A stretch of 64,000 bases of DNA, taken from Carboxylicivirga sp. M1479. Its GTDB lineage: Bacteria > Bacteroidota > Bacteroidia > Bacteroidales > Marinilabiliaceae. The notes beneath the pieces were generated by a model, which searched no databases, was not told the DNA's origin, and saw only the letters and a program-made list of their open reading frames with translations. The translations under genes were made by a program, and so were the position numbers. Location of the stretch: assembly GCF_007097485.1 (NCBI RefSeq), contig NZ_VKDE01000001.1, positions 363,841-427,840 of the forward strand. Reading direction: 5' to 3'. Of this stretch, positions 53,420-61,953 are shown one piece after another. How positions within the stretch are numbered: position 1 is the first letter of the stretch; the number at the start of each line of letters is the position of its first letter.

Positions 53420-54210
53420 ATTTTATTAAAACAGATATTACAGAAACAATTAATGACTTAAGGTCGCAGTTATACCTTTCACTAAAAGCTCCCATTGACG
53501 CCATGTGGGAACAGCTTTATATAGGTTCATCACAGCATTACCTTATAAAAGACAAAGAAACTTTAGGATATTGTTGCATAAACGAAGAAGGTTGTTTGAC
53601 TCAAATATTTCTGACTAAAAACCATCTGTCATTGATGGATGAGGTAATTAAAGAGTTAATTTCAAGTGGGTTGATTAAAACAGCAAGCCTGAGTTCAAAT
53701 GAACCTGTAGCATTTAATGCATGTTTGGTTCATTCAAAATCAGTAAAGGCAAACACCTTTTGTTTTCAGCATTTGAATAAAGAAGTAGAGCTTAATACTA
53801 ATCTAAATGTCGAGTTGGTAACAACAGATGACATTCCTTTAGTGAAACTATTTCTTAAAGAACAAGTTGGCATGGACGATACATTTGGCTATACCGAAAA
53901 TCTTGTGGCTAGAAAAGAGATTTTTATGCTTAAGGAAGCTGAAATAATCGTGGCAACAAGTGAATGCAGAATGAGCGATTCTCAACCTAAAATTGCAGAT
54001 TTGGGAATTATCGTAAATCGAAATTTTCAAGGTAGAGGACTTGCCACACAAATCATGAAAATGCAAGTAAACAGAGTTTTAAAAGCTGGAAGAAAACCAA
54101 TTTGTTCAACTACCTTAGATAACGTTGCTTCTAGAAAAGCTATAGAGAAATCAGGCTTTTATTGTTCGAATATCATTTTTGATATGAATTTTAAAGATGG
54201 TATTTCATAG
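53416..54210 (+). CDS. GNAT acetyltransferase (264 aa)
   Basis: I chose the ATG at 53416 because it overlaps the preceding stop as ATGA; an in-frame ATG at 53398 would add six residues. The N-terminal half (~1-120) looks like a degenerate GNAT or effector domain. The C-terminal half has the acetyl-CoA site in DLGIIVNRNFQGRGLATQIM and the typical end TTLDNVASRKAIEKSGF. The fold thus resembles two tandem GNAT domains, one inactive. It is coupled to the other acetyltransferase, and both may modify the same compound. Confidence 0.85.
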   Translation: MNFIKTDITETINDLRSQLYLSLKAPIDAMWEQLYIGSSQHYLIKDKETLGYCCINEEGCLTQIFLTKNHLSLMDEVIKELISSGLIKTASLSSNEPVAFNACLVHSKSVKANTFCFQHLNKEVELNTNLNVELVTTDDIPLVKLFLKEQVGMDDTFGYTENLVARKEIFMLKEAEIIVATSECRMSDSQPKIADLGIIVNRNFQGRGLATQIMKMQVNRVLKAGRKPICSTTLDNVASRKAIEKSGFYCSNIIFDMNFKDGIS

Positions 54211-54249
54211 AATGTACTAAGCACAAGGTTTGTATAAGTAGTGGCAGTT

Positions 54250-54398
54250 GATGTGCCATAAATTTTGGGGAAATATCATTCGGGAATGGACAAGAGGTGA
54301 TAATCGTATTTTTTCTTTATGATCAAACTTGTGATAAAATTATCGATTAAAATTTAGTGGAGTATCATTGCTTAAATGTTTTTCTATATTTGAGATAA
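54250..54398 (+). repeat. Promoter-bearing direct repeat, copy 2
   Basis: The second copy of the ~148-bp sequence at 51364-51511, same orientation, with -7 box TATATTTG at 54385-54392. It lies 56 bp upstream of the KAP NTPase gene. The two copies bracket ~2.7 kb carrying four genes. Confidence 0.8.
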
Positions 54399-54454
54399 TC
54401 TAGGTTGATGATACATTTGAGTTAGCGCCAAGTTAAACAGACATTCTACGAGAT

Positions 54455-55873
54455 ATGAAAATCAGACATAACGATATAGAAATTAACAAAACAGAACCAT
54501 TCTTTAATTGCAAGCTTGGACGAGAGGAATACGCTTTCATATTAACCGATATCGTTAAAAACTTTAGTGACGGATTTGTTCTTGCAATTGACAACAAATG
54601 GGGAACAGGAAAAACTACATTTGTAAAGATGTGGGAGCAATACCTAGACAACGAGGGTTTTAAAACGCTATATTTTAATGCTTGGGAAAATGATTTTGAG
54701 CAAGATATATTAGTCTCACTGATTTCTGAATTAAAAGAATTAAAAACTTCGAAAAACGAAGAATCATTTAAAAATGTTATCAACAAAGCTGTTCCTCTGG
54801 CAAAAAACTTAGCGTTAGGTTTGCTTAAAACCCAAGTCGAAAGGCATGTGGGAAATGATTTCGTAAAAGAATTTATAAATCAAACTTCAAGTAGTGTAGC
54901 TGATGGATTTCAAGAACAAATTGAAATTTATACAAATAAGAAAAAAGGAATTTTAGAGTTCAAAGACTCCTTAGGTAAATTTGTTTCCCAGATAACAAAT
55001 AACAAACCAGTTGTTTTTATAATAGATGAATTAGATAGATGTCGACCAAATTATGCAGTCGAGTTATTGGAGCAGTTAAAACATTTATTTTCTGTTCCTG
55101 GGATTGTTTTTGTTTTATCGATTGACAAAGTTCAATTAGGAAATGCAGTTCGAGGTGTTTATGGAAGTGATTTGATAGATTCAAATGAATATTTAAGACG
55201 GTTCATTGATATCGAATATTCCATACCTGAACCTGATATACAGGCTTTTACAAATTATTTATATGGATATTATGGATTTGATGAATTCTTCGCAGGGGAA
55301 GAGCGGCTTAAATATAGTGATTTACAAAAAGATAGTTCAACATTCATTAAGTTCGCTGCCTCACTGTTTAACTATGAAAGAGTAACATTAAGAGTTCAAG
55401 AAAAAATATTTGCTCATGCAAGGTTAGTTTTAACGCAATTTGCTGCTAATAATTATGTAGTGCCAAGTCTATTTATATTACTTATTTACATCAAGTTTAA
55501 ACACAATTCTATTTATAATAATTTGAAAAATGACAAGTACTCTGTTCAGGAATTAATTATTCAAGTAGAATCAATATTACCTGATAATGTAGATGAAGAA
55601 GATTCACATATGTTTTTATATACTTTATCCATGCTAATAAGAAGTTATAATAACTCAAAGGAGTATCCAAATAAGGAAAACTTAACTGTACGTGAAGAAA
55701 ATAACTCTAAACAAAGACTGACATTTACATCCAAATTTGATATATCAGAGAATAATGAGAAGCTTTTGGGCTTTTTAGATTCATCAAGAGGATACTATTC
55801 AAATATGTATAGCTTGGGTATAAAAGACTTGATTAAGAAAATAGATATAACTGAAAAAGTATTAATAAATTAA
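54455..55873 (+). CDS. KAP family P-loop NTPase
   Basis: 472 residues. Walker A NKWGTGKTTF (48-57) and FNAWEND (74-80, the KAP signature FNAWxxD) lie N-terminally, and Walker B VVFIIDELDRC is at 186-196 with sensor region VFVLSIDKVQL (218-228). KAP NTPases are STAND-related, and many carry transmembrane helices between Walker A and B. None is clear here, only a mildly hydrophobic stretch at ~113-123, so this one may be soluble. KAP proteins occur in phage-defence islands and plasmids, and a defence role is possible but unproven. It is preceded by the second direct repeat and followed by no partner gene. Confidence 0.9.
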   Translation: MKIRHNDIEINKTEPFFNCKLGREEYAFILTDIVKNFSDGFVLAIDNKWGTGKTTFVKMWEQYLDNEGFKTLYFNAWENDFEQDILVSLISELKELKTSKNEESFKNVINKAVPLAKNLALGLLKTQVERHVGNDFVKEFINQTSSSVADGFQEQIEIYTNKKKGILEFKDSLGKFVSQITNNKPVVFIIDELDRCRPNYAVELLEQLKHLFSVPGIVFVLSIDKVQLGNAVRGVYGSDLIDSNEYLRRFIDIEYSIPEPDIQAFTNYLYGYYGFDEFFAGEERLKYSDLQKDSSTFIKFAASLFNYERVTLRVQEKIFAHARLVLTQFAANNYVVPSLFILLIYIKFKHNSIYNNLKNDKYSVQELIIQVESILPDNVDEEDSHMFLYTLSMLIRSYNNSKEYPNKENLTVREENNSKQRLTFTSKFDISENNEKLLGFLDSSRGYYSNMYSLGIKDLIKKIDITEKVLIN

Positions 55874-56146
55874 TTAAACCCGTCGTTAGCAATATGTGGT
55901 AGTAATAGCTATCTCTGGCTGTATTCTGGTAATAGTAGTTCTAATCAACTCCGTCAATTCTGCCATTTAGATCTTTTAATAATGTGTAGCCTCGCCTGAT
56001 ACGTAACTCCTTTAAATTCCGCTGCTTCTCATAAATTTAATTGTACGCCAATACACCTTAATGAACCATATAATTAATAGCAAACGCTTGATATTCCCAG
56101 ATTTGATGTGAGCTAAATGAAACTGATTAGTAACTTTTTTTACAAC

Positions 56147-57283
56147 TTACTCCTCTGAATCAAATTTAAAGAAACGTAATTGCTTAATAAGGGCATTGGC
56201 TTGCTCCACCATGTGGCCCGAGCTAGCCGACATTTCGTCAGATATGGCCGCGTTGCCTTGTGTGCTTCGGTTTATTTCTTGTAAGGCATTGTTTATCTGA
56301 GATGCGCCCATATTTTGTTCGGCGCTCGATGAGGCTATTTCAGCTATTAATTCAGCATTTTGTTTGATAAGAGGAACCGTTATTTCCAACTTGTGTAAAG
56401 CATCTTCTGTTACTTCGTTACCATGCTTTGAGTAATCGTCAATTTCTTTGGCTGCCACCTTACTTCGTTCAGCCAGTTTTCGAACTTCACCAGCAACCAC
56501 CGAAAAGCCACGCCCCTCATCTCCGGCTCTGGAAGCCTCTACGGCTGCATTGAGTGCCAATAGGTTGGTTTGAACGGCTATTTCATCAATCACCTTAATT
56601 TTGTCGTTAATTTGCTGCATGGCTTTTAAGGCCTGCTGAGCACTTGCAAAACTATCGTCAACCGACTGACTGGCTGCGCTTGAGTTGTCTTTTGTGGCAT
56701 TCGCATTCTGATTGTTCGCATCAATATTGGCCGCCATTTCTTCCATCGACGATGAGATTTCTTCAATGCCTGAAGCCTGTTGGCTAGCAACACCCGATAT
56801 TTTAGTGGATGTTTGATTAAGGCTGCCACCCATATGGTTTAAGCTGTTGGCCGATTTTCCTACCTGGCTTATAACATTGCCAAGTGTGTTCTCCAGGTTG
56901 TTAATGGCTGAGTGTATTTCAAAAAGTTCACCTTTTATGGGCGCATTGTAGGCTTCAGTACCAGATGATAAGTGTCCATTCGCCAAGGTTTTAAGTTTTA
57001 ATGTAATTTTCGAAAGTGGTTTCTTTATCTGTAGGTAAACAATGTATTGTAATAACCCTGTCACCACTATTCCGGCCAGTAAGGCGGCCCAAAACGGATA
57101 TGCTTCCGGTTTTGTGTAATGGATTCGGCTGTTGAGCACGGTTAAAAATACATTAATCATCCACAGGGCACCAATCCTAAAAAAGATACTACCCTTATAC
57201 AATAATCGTAAAATAAAATACCCGACTGAACCTGTTGTGATAATGATTACGATCAGCCTGATCACAAATGACTCCATTCCCAT
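56147..57283 (-). CDS. Methyl-accepting chemotaxis protein without periplasmic sensor
   Basis: 378 residues. Three hydrophobic helices (~7-27, 33-51, 62-84) form a membrane domain with only short loops. A HAMP-like linker (~85-140) and the standard signalling domain follow (tip [21 protein letters not shown]), ending [13 protein letters not shown]... With no sensor domain, it may detect membrane or redox state, or act in a mixed array with the other receptors. It is monocistronic. The alternative start Met3 is equally possible. Confidence 0.88.
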   Translation of the reverse strand: MGMESFVIRLIVIIITTGSVGYFILRLLYKGSIFFRIGALWMINVFLTVLNSRIHYTKPEAYPFWAALLAGIVVTGLLQYIVYLQIKKPLSKITLKLKTLANGHLSSGTEAYNAPIKGELFEIHSAINNLENTLGNVISQVGKSANSLNHMGGSLNQTSTKISGVASQQASGIEEISSSMEEMAANIDANNQNANATKDNSSAASQSVDDSFASAQQALKAMQQINDKIKVIDEIAVQTNLLALNAAVEASRAGDEGRGFSVVAGEVRKLAERSKVAAKEIDDYSKHGNEVTEDALHKLEITVPLIKQNAELIAEIASSSAEQNMGASQINNALQEINRSTQGNAAISDEMSASSGHMVEQANALIKQLRFFKFDSEE

Positions 57284-57401
57284 AATTTCTCCCTCAATTC
57301 TGTATCGTCAGTTAGTTTTGCTTGCAACTTATTTAAGCGGTGCAAATATAATGTGCACGTACAGCTTACGTTATGACTTTTGTTAGGTTTCGGTGTGGTG
57401 T

Positions 57402-57431
57402 AAAAAAAGCTACTTTTAGATTAAGTAGCTT
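57402..57431 (-). terminator. Terminator of the acyl-CoA ligase gene
   Basis: AAGCTACTT (57407-57415) pairs perfectly with AAGTAGCTT (57423-57431). On the minus strand it is followed by TTTTTTT. Confidence 0.8.
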
Positions 57432-57454
57432 AAAATGTGTTTTTTAGTGTTGTT

Positions 57455-59107
57455 CTATTTGATGTATTTATAGCGTTTTATACTCTTCTTTGGTGTTTTT
57501 TCAAATTCTTCAGGAAAGAGTGTCACTTTTTGAATATTCATATAAGCAGGTAAAAGTTTATTGGCAGCTGTTTTAATGCCTTGCAATTTATCTTCTATCT
57601 GTTGTTTTGATAGTTTTTCGGCATCCGTTGCTTCGTAATCGGGATAAATGAGCGCCTCAAGTTTTCCGTCATTATCCCTCACCAGGCATTCTTGTACATA
57701 TTCCATCGATGTAATTGTGGCTTCAATTTCTTCAGGGTATATGTTTTGTCCCGATGCACCAAGAAGCATGTTTTTACTTCGGCCTTTTATGTAGATGAAG
57801 TTTTGCTCATCAATCACTCCCAAATCACCTGTTTTTATCCAACCATCTTCAGTGAATATTTCGGCAGTGGCTTCATCGTTTTTGTAGTAGCCAAGCAATG
57901 AGTTATCCCCTTTAACTAAAATTTCGCCTACCTCATTATACGGATCGTTGGAAGCTATTTTAACTTCCATGCGATCGACTAATTGGCCAGCTGAGAATTT
58001 TTGTGATTCGGTCCAGGGGGCGTAGCTAATCAAAGGCCCGCATTCTGTCATGCCGTAACCAATGGTAAACGGAAATTCTATTTTACGCAGGAACAATTCA
58101 ACATCTTTATTTAGTGCAGCTCCTCCAATAATAATCTCGCGAAACTGGCCACCACACACATCAACTAACTTCTTTTTAACTTTGTTGTAAACGATTTTAT
58201 TTAGTCCTGATATCTTCAAAAGTGTTTTAACCTTCGGTTCTTCCAACTGTGGTTGTACACGTTTCTTAAATATCTTTTCAAGAATTAAAGGTACCGACAA
58301 AATGATGTGGGGTTTAACTTTACGAAAAGCCTCTGTAATAATTTGTGGAGATGGCGTACGGGTTAAAAAGGTGATGTGGCATCCCATGGTAAAGGGCCAC
58401 AGAAATTCGAACAAACATCCATATGCATGTGCTAATGGAAGAAACGAAACCACTCTTTCGCGAGGTTTTAAGATGAGGTGCTCCTGGGCATATTTTATGT
58501 TTGACCATATGCTGCGATGGGGCAAAAGTACACCTTTTGAAAAGCCCGATGTACCAGAAGTATAGGATAGTACCATTACTTCTTCACTGCCGATAATTGG
58601 AAATTGTAGTTGTTCCGGCTTAAAGCTCTGTCCGTCGCCTTTAAATAGAGGCTGCAAATTGTTAACAGCTTTTGTGAGTTCGCAGCTATGGTTGTCAACA
58701 AGTGTCAGGCATTGGTTAATAGAAATTATACCTGCCAGCTTGGTCATTTTTGTTTCATCCAGTTTGTCAAACAATAAATCGGTAGAGAATAAAAGTTTAG
58801 CCTCTGAATGATTAACAATGTGGTGAATGTCGTTCGAATTAAAATCTGGCAAAATAGGTACAATAACAGCACCGTAGGAAATAGTACCCAGATAAATAAC
58901 GGCCCAGCTTGTCATGTTCCGTCCTATTAGAGCCACTTTATCACCTTTATTAATACCAATGGTTTTGTAAAGCTGGTGCAAGCCAACTATGCGCTCACCA
59001 ATTTGATTGTAATTGAGCGTACCACCCATAAAATCACTAAAAGCATCTAAGTCGCCATATTCGGTAAGCGCTGTTTCTATGTATGATAAATACCCGTTGT
59101 TTTCCAT
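57455..59107 (-). CDS. AMP-dependent acyl-CoA synthetase/ligase
   Basis: 550 residues from the ATG at 59107 (MENNGYLSYIETALTEYGD). An in-frame ATG at 59194 would add 29 residues that look unlike the family, so I prefer the inner start. The adenylation P-loop is LSYTSGTSGFSKGVLLPH. The A5 motif GYGMTECGPL, A7 GWIKTGDLG and A8 IKGRSKNMLLGASGQNIYPEEIE are all present, with the A10 Lys in TPKKSIKRYKY. It should activate long-chain fatty acids by way of acyl-adenylates. The IYPEEIE variant places it among FadD-like ligases. Confidence 0.92.
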   Translation of the reverse strand: MENNGYLSYIETALTEYGDLDAFSDFMGGTLNYNQIGERIVGLHQLYKTIGINKGDKVALIGRNMTSWAVIYLGTISYGAVIVPILPDFNSNDIHHIVNHSEAKLLFSTDLLFDKLDETKMTKLAGIISINQCLTLVDNHSCELTKAVNNLQPLFKGDGQSFKPEQLQFPIIGSEEVMVLSYTSGTSGFSKGVLLPHRSIWSNIKYAQEHLILKPRERVVSFLPLAHAYGCLFEFLWPFTMGCHITFLTRTPSPQIITEAFRKVKPHIILSVPLILEKIFKKRVQPQLEEPKVKTLLKISGLNKIVYNKVKKKLVDVCGGQFREIIIGGAALNKDVELFLRKIEFPFTIGYGMTECGPLISYAPWTESQKFSAGQLVDRMEVKIASNDPYNEVGEILVKGDNSLLGYYKNDEATAEIFTEDGWIKTGDLGVIDEQNFIYIKGRSKNMLLGASGQNIYPEEIEATITSMEYVQECLVRDNDGKLEALIYPDYEATDAEKLSKQQIEDKLQGIKTAANKLLPAYMNIQKVTLFPEEFEKTPKKSIKRYKYIK

Positions 59108-59348
59108 AAGGCTGATTTTTAATTCAAATTTTAACAAATAGCTATCTAATTTTTGGTAGCCTGAAAAATTAAATAACCGACTAAAATTATTCAAAATTCC
59201 ATAATATGCTAATTATACCTGTGGTTTTTAGTGTAATTGTTTGTGTTTAAGTAATAAAAAGATGTGCTCTACTCAAAGTACAATACTTATACCATAAATG
59301 TAAATTATAGCAACAAGAATTTTTAGCGGTGTTAATTAGTTCTTTTTC

Positions 59349-59356
59349 TATTTTTG
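59349..59356 (+). promoter_or_regulatory. -7 box upstream of the first thioredoxin-like lipoprotein gene
   Basis: TATTTTTG matches TAnnTTTG. It lies 16 bp before the ATG. There is no clear TTG at the -33 position. Confidence 0.45.
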
Positions 59357-59372
59357 TATAAACTGCTACAAG

Positions 59373-60518
59373 ATGAAAGTTCTATTAGTTACTATTTTAG
59401 CCTGTCTACTGCTTGGATGTTCAAAGCCACAAAAAGTACCCTATCTTCTAATAAAGCCAGATGCGAAGATCGAAGGGCCTGTACAATTGTTTCGCTTAGG
59501 GGATGAATATGAATTCTTTGATGAAGCTGTACTTGAAGAGGAAAGCTTTCATTATGCTTTTCGAAAAGATTCTATTCCGGAGAGTGTTTATGAATTACGC
59601 ATACAAGAAAAAAAGGTAGCCACCTTAATTATTAGTTCAGGCATGCCGTTTAGTATTAGTGGCGATTTTAGTATTGATCGACTTAATTTTGAAGTGAAAG
59701 GAAATGATGAAACGAAAGCCCTTTGGAAATGCCATGACTTTGTTGAAGACTTGAATACACAAATTTCGTCTATCGTTAGTAATATACCAGATTCGATGGT
59801 AAGCAGAAACTATTGGGCTGTTCGCGATTCGGTATATCGCTTAATAGATAAGCAACTCAGTTCTGCATCACAGCAGGTTGAAAAAATAACAAACAAACAC
59901 CTCACCACCTTATTGCCTTTGATGACTTTGCAATTAAAAGCAGGTAACCATTGGATTTTTACTCCCGATAAACATGCCGAAAGAATAAATGAATACACTA
60001 ACCAGTTGAATAAGCAGTATTCGCATTACCAGGCGGTTCAAAAATTACAGCAGCAAGTTGACTCGCTAATGCAGCGTAATTTATTTGAATCTAAGTCAAA
60101 AGCGGGTCGTCGATTACCAACATTATTGGTGCCAAACGCCTGGGATCAAGTCATGAATTTGGATAGTTTAATTCAACAACCGAGCCTCGTGGTATTGTGG
60201 CAATCTGACGATAAAGCTTCACGACAGCTTACTAAACAACTTATGCGATGGAGCAGGTCGTATCGCCAACAGGGCTTACAGTTGCTGATGATTTCTTTGG
60301 ATGACAACAAAGAAGAGTGGTTGAGAGCCATTAAAGAAGATCGTTTAGCTGTTTTGCATTTATCCGACTTAAAGGGAATGCAATCGCCTGTATTAAATGA
60401 TTTAGGACTCAGTCAAGTGCCAAAGTTGTTACTGCTTGACAAAAATAAAATGATTGTCAAAAGAGGGACTGAACTGGAAGAGCTAAGCCAGAGTGTACAA
60501 CAATTAATTAAAAATTAA
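59373..60518 (+). CDS. Thioredoxin-fold lipoprotein lacking redox cysteines (1)
   Basis: 381 residues with a lipobox (LLGC, Cys16). The N-terminal DUF4369-like beta domain (~20-120) and a helical middle (~125-245) are followed by a TlpA-type thioredoxin fold (~250-380). Where TlpA proteins have WCxxC, this protein has LWQSDDKASRQL, so neither redox cysteine exists. It is therefore not a disulfide oxidoreductase; a chaperone or binding role is inferred. It is probably paired with the next gene, which has the same layout. Confidence 0.78.
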   Translation: MKVLLVTILACLLLGCSKPQKVPYLLIKPDAKIEGPVQLFRLGDEYEFFDEAVLEEESFHYAFRKDSIPESVYELRIQEKKVATLIISSGMPFSISGDFSIDRLNFEVKGNDETKALWKCHDFVEDLNTQISSIVSNIPDSMVSRNYWAVRDSVYRLIDKQLSSASQQVEKITNKHLTTLLPLMTLQLKAGNHWIFTPDKHAERINEYTNQLNKQYSHYQAVQKLQQQVDSLMQRNLFESKSKAGRRLPTLLVPNAWDQVMNLDSLIQQPSLVVLWQSDDKASRQLTKQLMRWSRSYRQQGLQLLMISLDDNKEEWLRAIKEDRLAVLHLSDLKGMQSPVLNDLGLSQVPKLLLLDKNKMIVKRGTELEELSQSVQQLIKN

Positions 60519-60521
60519 TCC

Positions 60522-60529
60522 TATATTTG
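60522..60529 (+). promoter_or_regulatory. -7 box upstream of the second thioredoxin-like lipoprotein gene
   Basis: TATATTTG lies in the 70-bp gap between the two lipoprotein genes, 59 bp before the ATG. The -33 side is AT-rich without TTG. An independent promoter is possible. Confidence 0.4.
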
Positions 60530-60588
60530 GGCGTTTAAAAAGCCTCCGGGATAAGGGAACTAACTAGTTTAATCAACTGAAATTATAT

Positions 60589-61752
60589 ATGAAACAGGGA
60601 CTGTTTTTATTATTAATAACTCTATTGGCAGTATCGTGTACAAATAGCGATAAATACATTGTTAATGGACACATTGAAGGTGCTGATGATACCATGATCT
60701 ATTTGCAACGCATGGATCTTAATCAGACCATTACCATTGATTCCACTAAGATTAAGAATGGAAATTTTGAATTTAAGCAGGAGCGCCTTAGTGAGCCTAC
60801 TTTCTTAATATTAAAGCTAAGTGATAAAAATTACATCACACTTTTAGCCGATAGTATTGAAACAATTGAGGTACATGCTGATGTAAAGAATTTAGAAACG
60901 AGCTATCGACTTAAAAATTCTATCGGATCGGTTTATATTCAAATGTTTAATAAACGCATAAGAATTCTTAATCAGGAGTTGAATACTTTAGTTGCTAAAT
61001 ACCAGGCAACAAGTAAGGATAACAAAGAAGAAAGAACTGCTTTGGAAAAGGAATACATGGATAAATTAGAAGCTCATAAAACTTTTGTTGGCGAGTTTAT
61101 AATGGAAAACCCACGTTCGTTTGCCGGTTACTACTCTTTGTTTCAAACCCTGGATGATAATACCTCGGTATTAAACGTGTTTGATAAAAAAGATCAGGTA
61201 TACTTTTCTACTTTGGCAACTAGCTTAAACTTGTATTATCCTGATTCGGAAAGAGCAACACACTTGTATAATTATGTGTTGGGCGCTAAAACTCAACAGC
61301 AACGTCAGAAATTTGCTGAAGAATTAATGGCTTCAAAGGGTGCTCAGAGCGGATACATCGATATTGAGGCACCAACCGTTCAAGGTGATACTATAAAGTT
61401 ATCGTCGCTTGAGGGGAAAACCATTATTGTAAATTTTTGGGCTTCATGGGATGAAAAATCGGTGGCCTCAAATCGTCACTTGAAAAAGATGTATGCCAAA
61501 TACAATAAGAAAGGACTAGAGGTTTATTCTGTTTCACTGGATAAGAGTAAAGTTCTTTGGGAGAATGCCATTAAGAAAGAGGGATATAGCTGGATTGATG
61601 TAAGTGATTTAAGATATACCAGTTCTCAGCCAGCAAGGTTGTACAATATACAGCAAATGCCATCGAATTACATTATAAGCCGTCAAGGTGAAATTATTGG
61701 TAAGAACCTATTTGGCAGTCGCTTAAACGAGAAGCTTTCTGAAATATTATAA
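60589..61752 (+). CDS. DUF4369-TlpA-type lipoprotein lacking redox cysteines (2)
   Basis: 387 residues. Lipobox VSC (Cys17). DUF4369 domain ~25-125 (YIVNGHIEGADDTMIYLQRMDLNQTITIDSTKIKNGNFEFK is diagnostic), a helical linker, and a thioredoxin-like domain ~250-387 (IDIEAPTVQGDTIKLSSLEGKTIIVNFWAS). The active-site WASWCxxC is replaced by WASWDEKSVASN, so both cysteines are lost, while the cis-Pro loop MPSNYII is kept. It lies 70 bp after the previous gene. Both may be periplasmic, outer-leaflet anchored. Confidence 0.85.
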   Translation: MKQGLFLLLITLLAVSCTNSDKYIVNGHIEGADDTMIYLQRMDLNQTITIDSTKIKNGNFEFKQERLSEPTFLILKLSDKNYITLLADSIETIEVHADVKNLETSYRLKNSIGSVYIQMFNKRIRILNQELNTLVAKYQATSKDNKEERTALEKEYMDKLEAHKTFVGEFIMENPRSFAGYYSLFQTLDDNTSVLNVFDKKDQVYFSTLATSLNLYYPDSERATHLYNYVLGAKTQQQRQKFAEELMASKGAQSGYIDIEAPTVQGDTIKLSSLEGKTIIVNFWASWDEKSVASNRHLKKMYAKYNKKGLEVYSVSLDKSKVLWENAIKKEGYSWIDVSDLRYTSSQPARLYNIQQMPSNYIISRQGEIIGKNLFGSRLNEKLSEIL

Positions 61753-61769
61753 GTAATAATATACTATCT

Positions 61770-61802
61770 AAAAGCCGTAGTCATTATTGATTACGGCTTT
61801 TT
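61770..61802 (+). terminator. Terminator after the lipoprotein pair
   Basis: AAAAGCCGTA (61770-61779) pairs with TACGGCTTTT (61792-61801), with three further inner pairs, ending in a T-run. Confidence 0.85.
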
Positions 61803-61917
61803 GCTTATTAGTACACTCTTTAAAAGCTGTTAACGTGGAGTATTCGACTAATTTATTTGTTTGTTCAACAACTGATTATGACAAACTATTAAGTTAGGAG
61901 ATGCCTTATTTTTCTAA

Positions 61918-61925
61918 TATATTTG
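61918..61925 (+). promoter_or_regulatory. -7 box of the lpxH-fabH unit
   Basis: TATATTTG, preceded by TTA at a 21-nt spacer (one base off TTG). It lies 29 bp before the TTG start codon. Confidence 0.5.
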
Positions 61926-61953
61926 TCGGCTTATTATAAATAGCAATACCAAC

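Noticed and set aside
54410..55895. Integron cassette idea: GTTAGCGCC before and CGTCGTTAGCAA after the KAP gene resemble attC core sites
   Set aside because: No matching RYYYAAC partner with an inverted-repeat stem of attC length could be built at either place, and no integrase is in the window. Kept only as a point to recheck with an attC covariance search.
55920..56040. Short minus-strand stretch encoding YEKQRNLKELRIRRGYTLLKDL
   Set aside because: Only ~30 codons, bounded by stops, no start; might be a remnant of a gene but cannot be identified.
57455..59194. Longer start (59194) for the acyl-CoA ligase
   Set aside because: The extra 29 residues do not resemble the family's N-terminus, while MENNGYLSYIETAL does.
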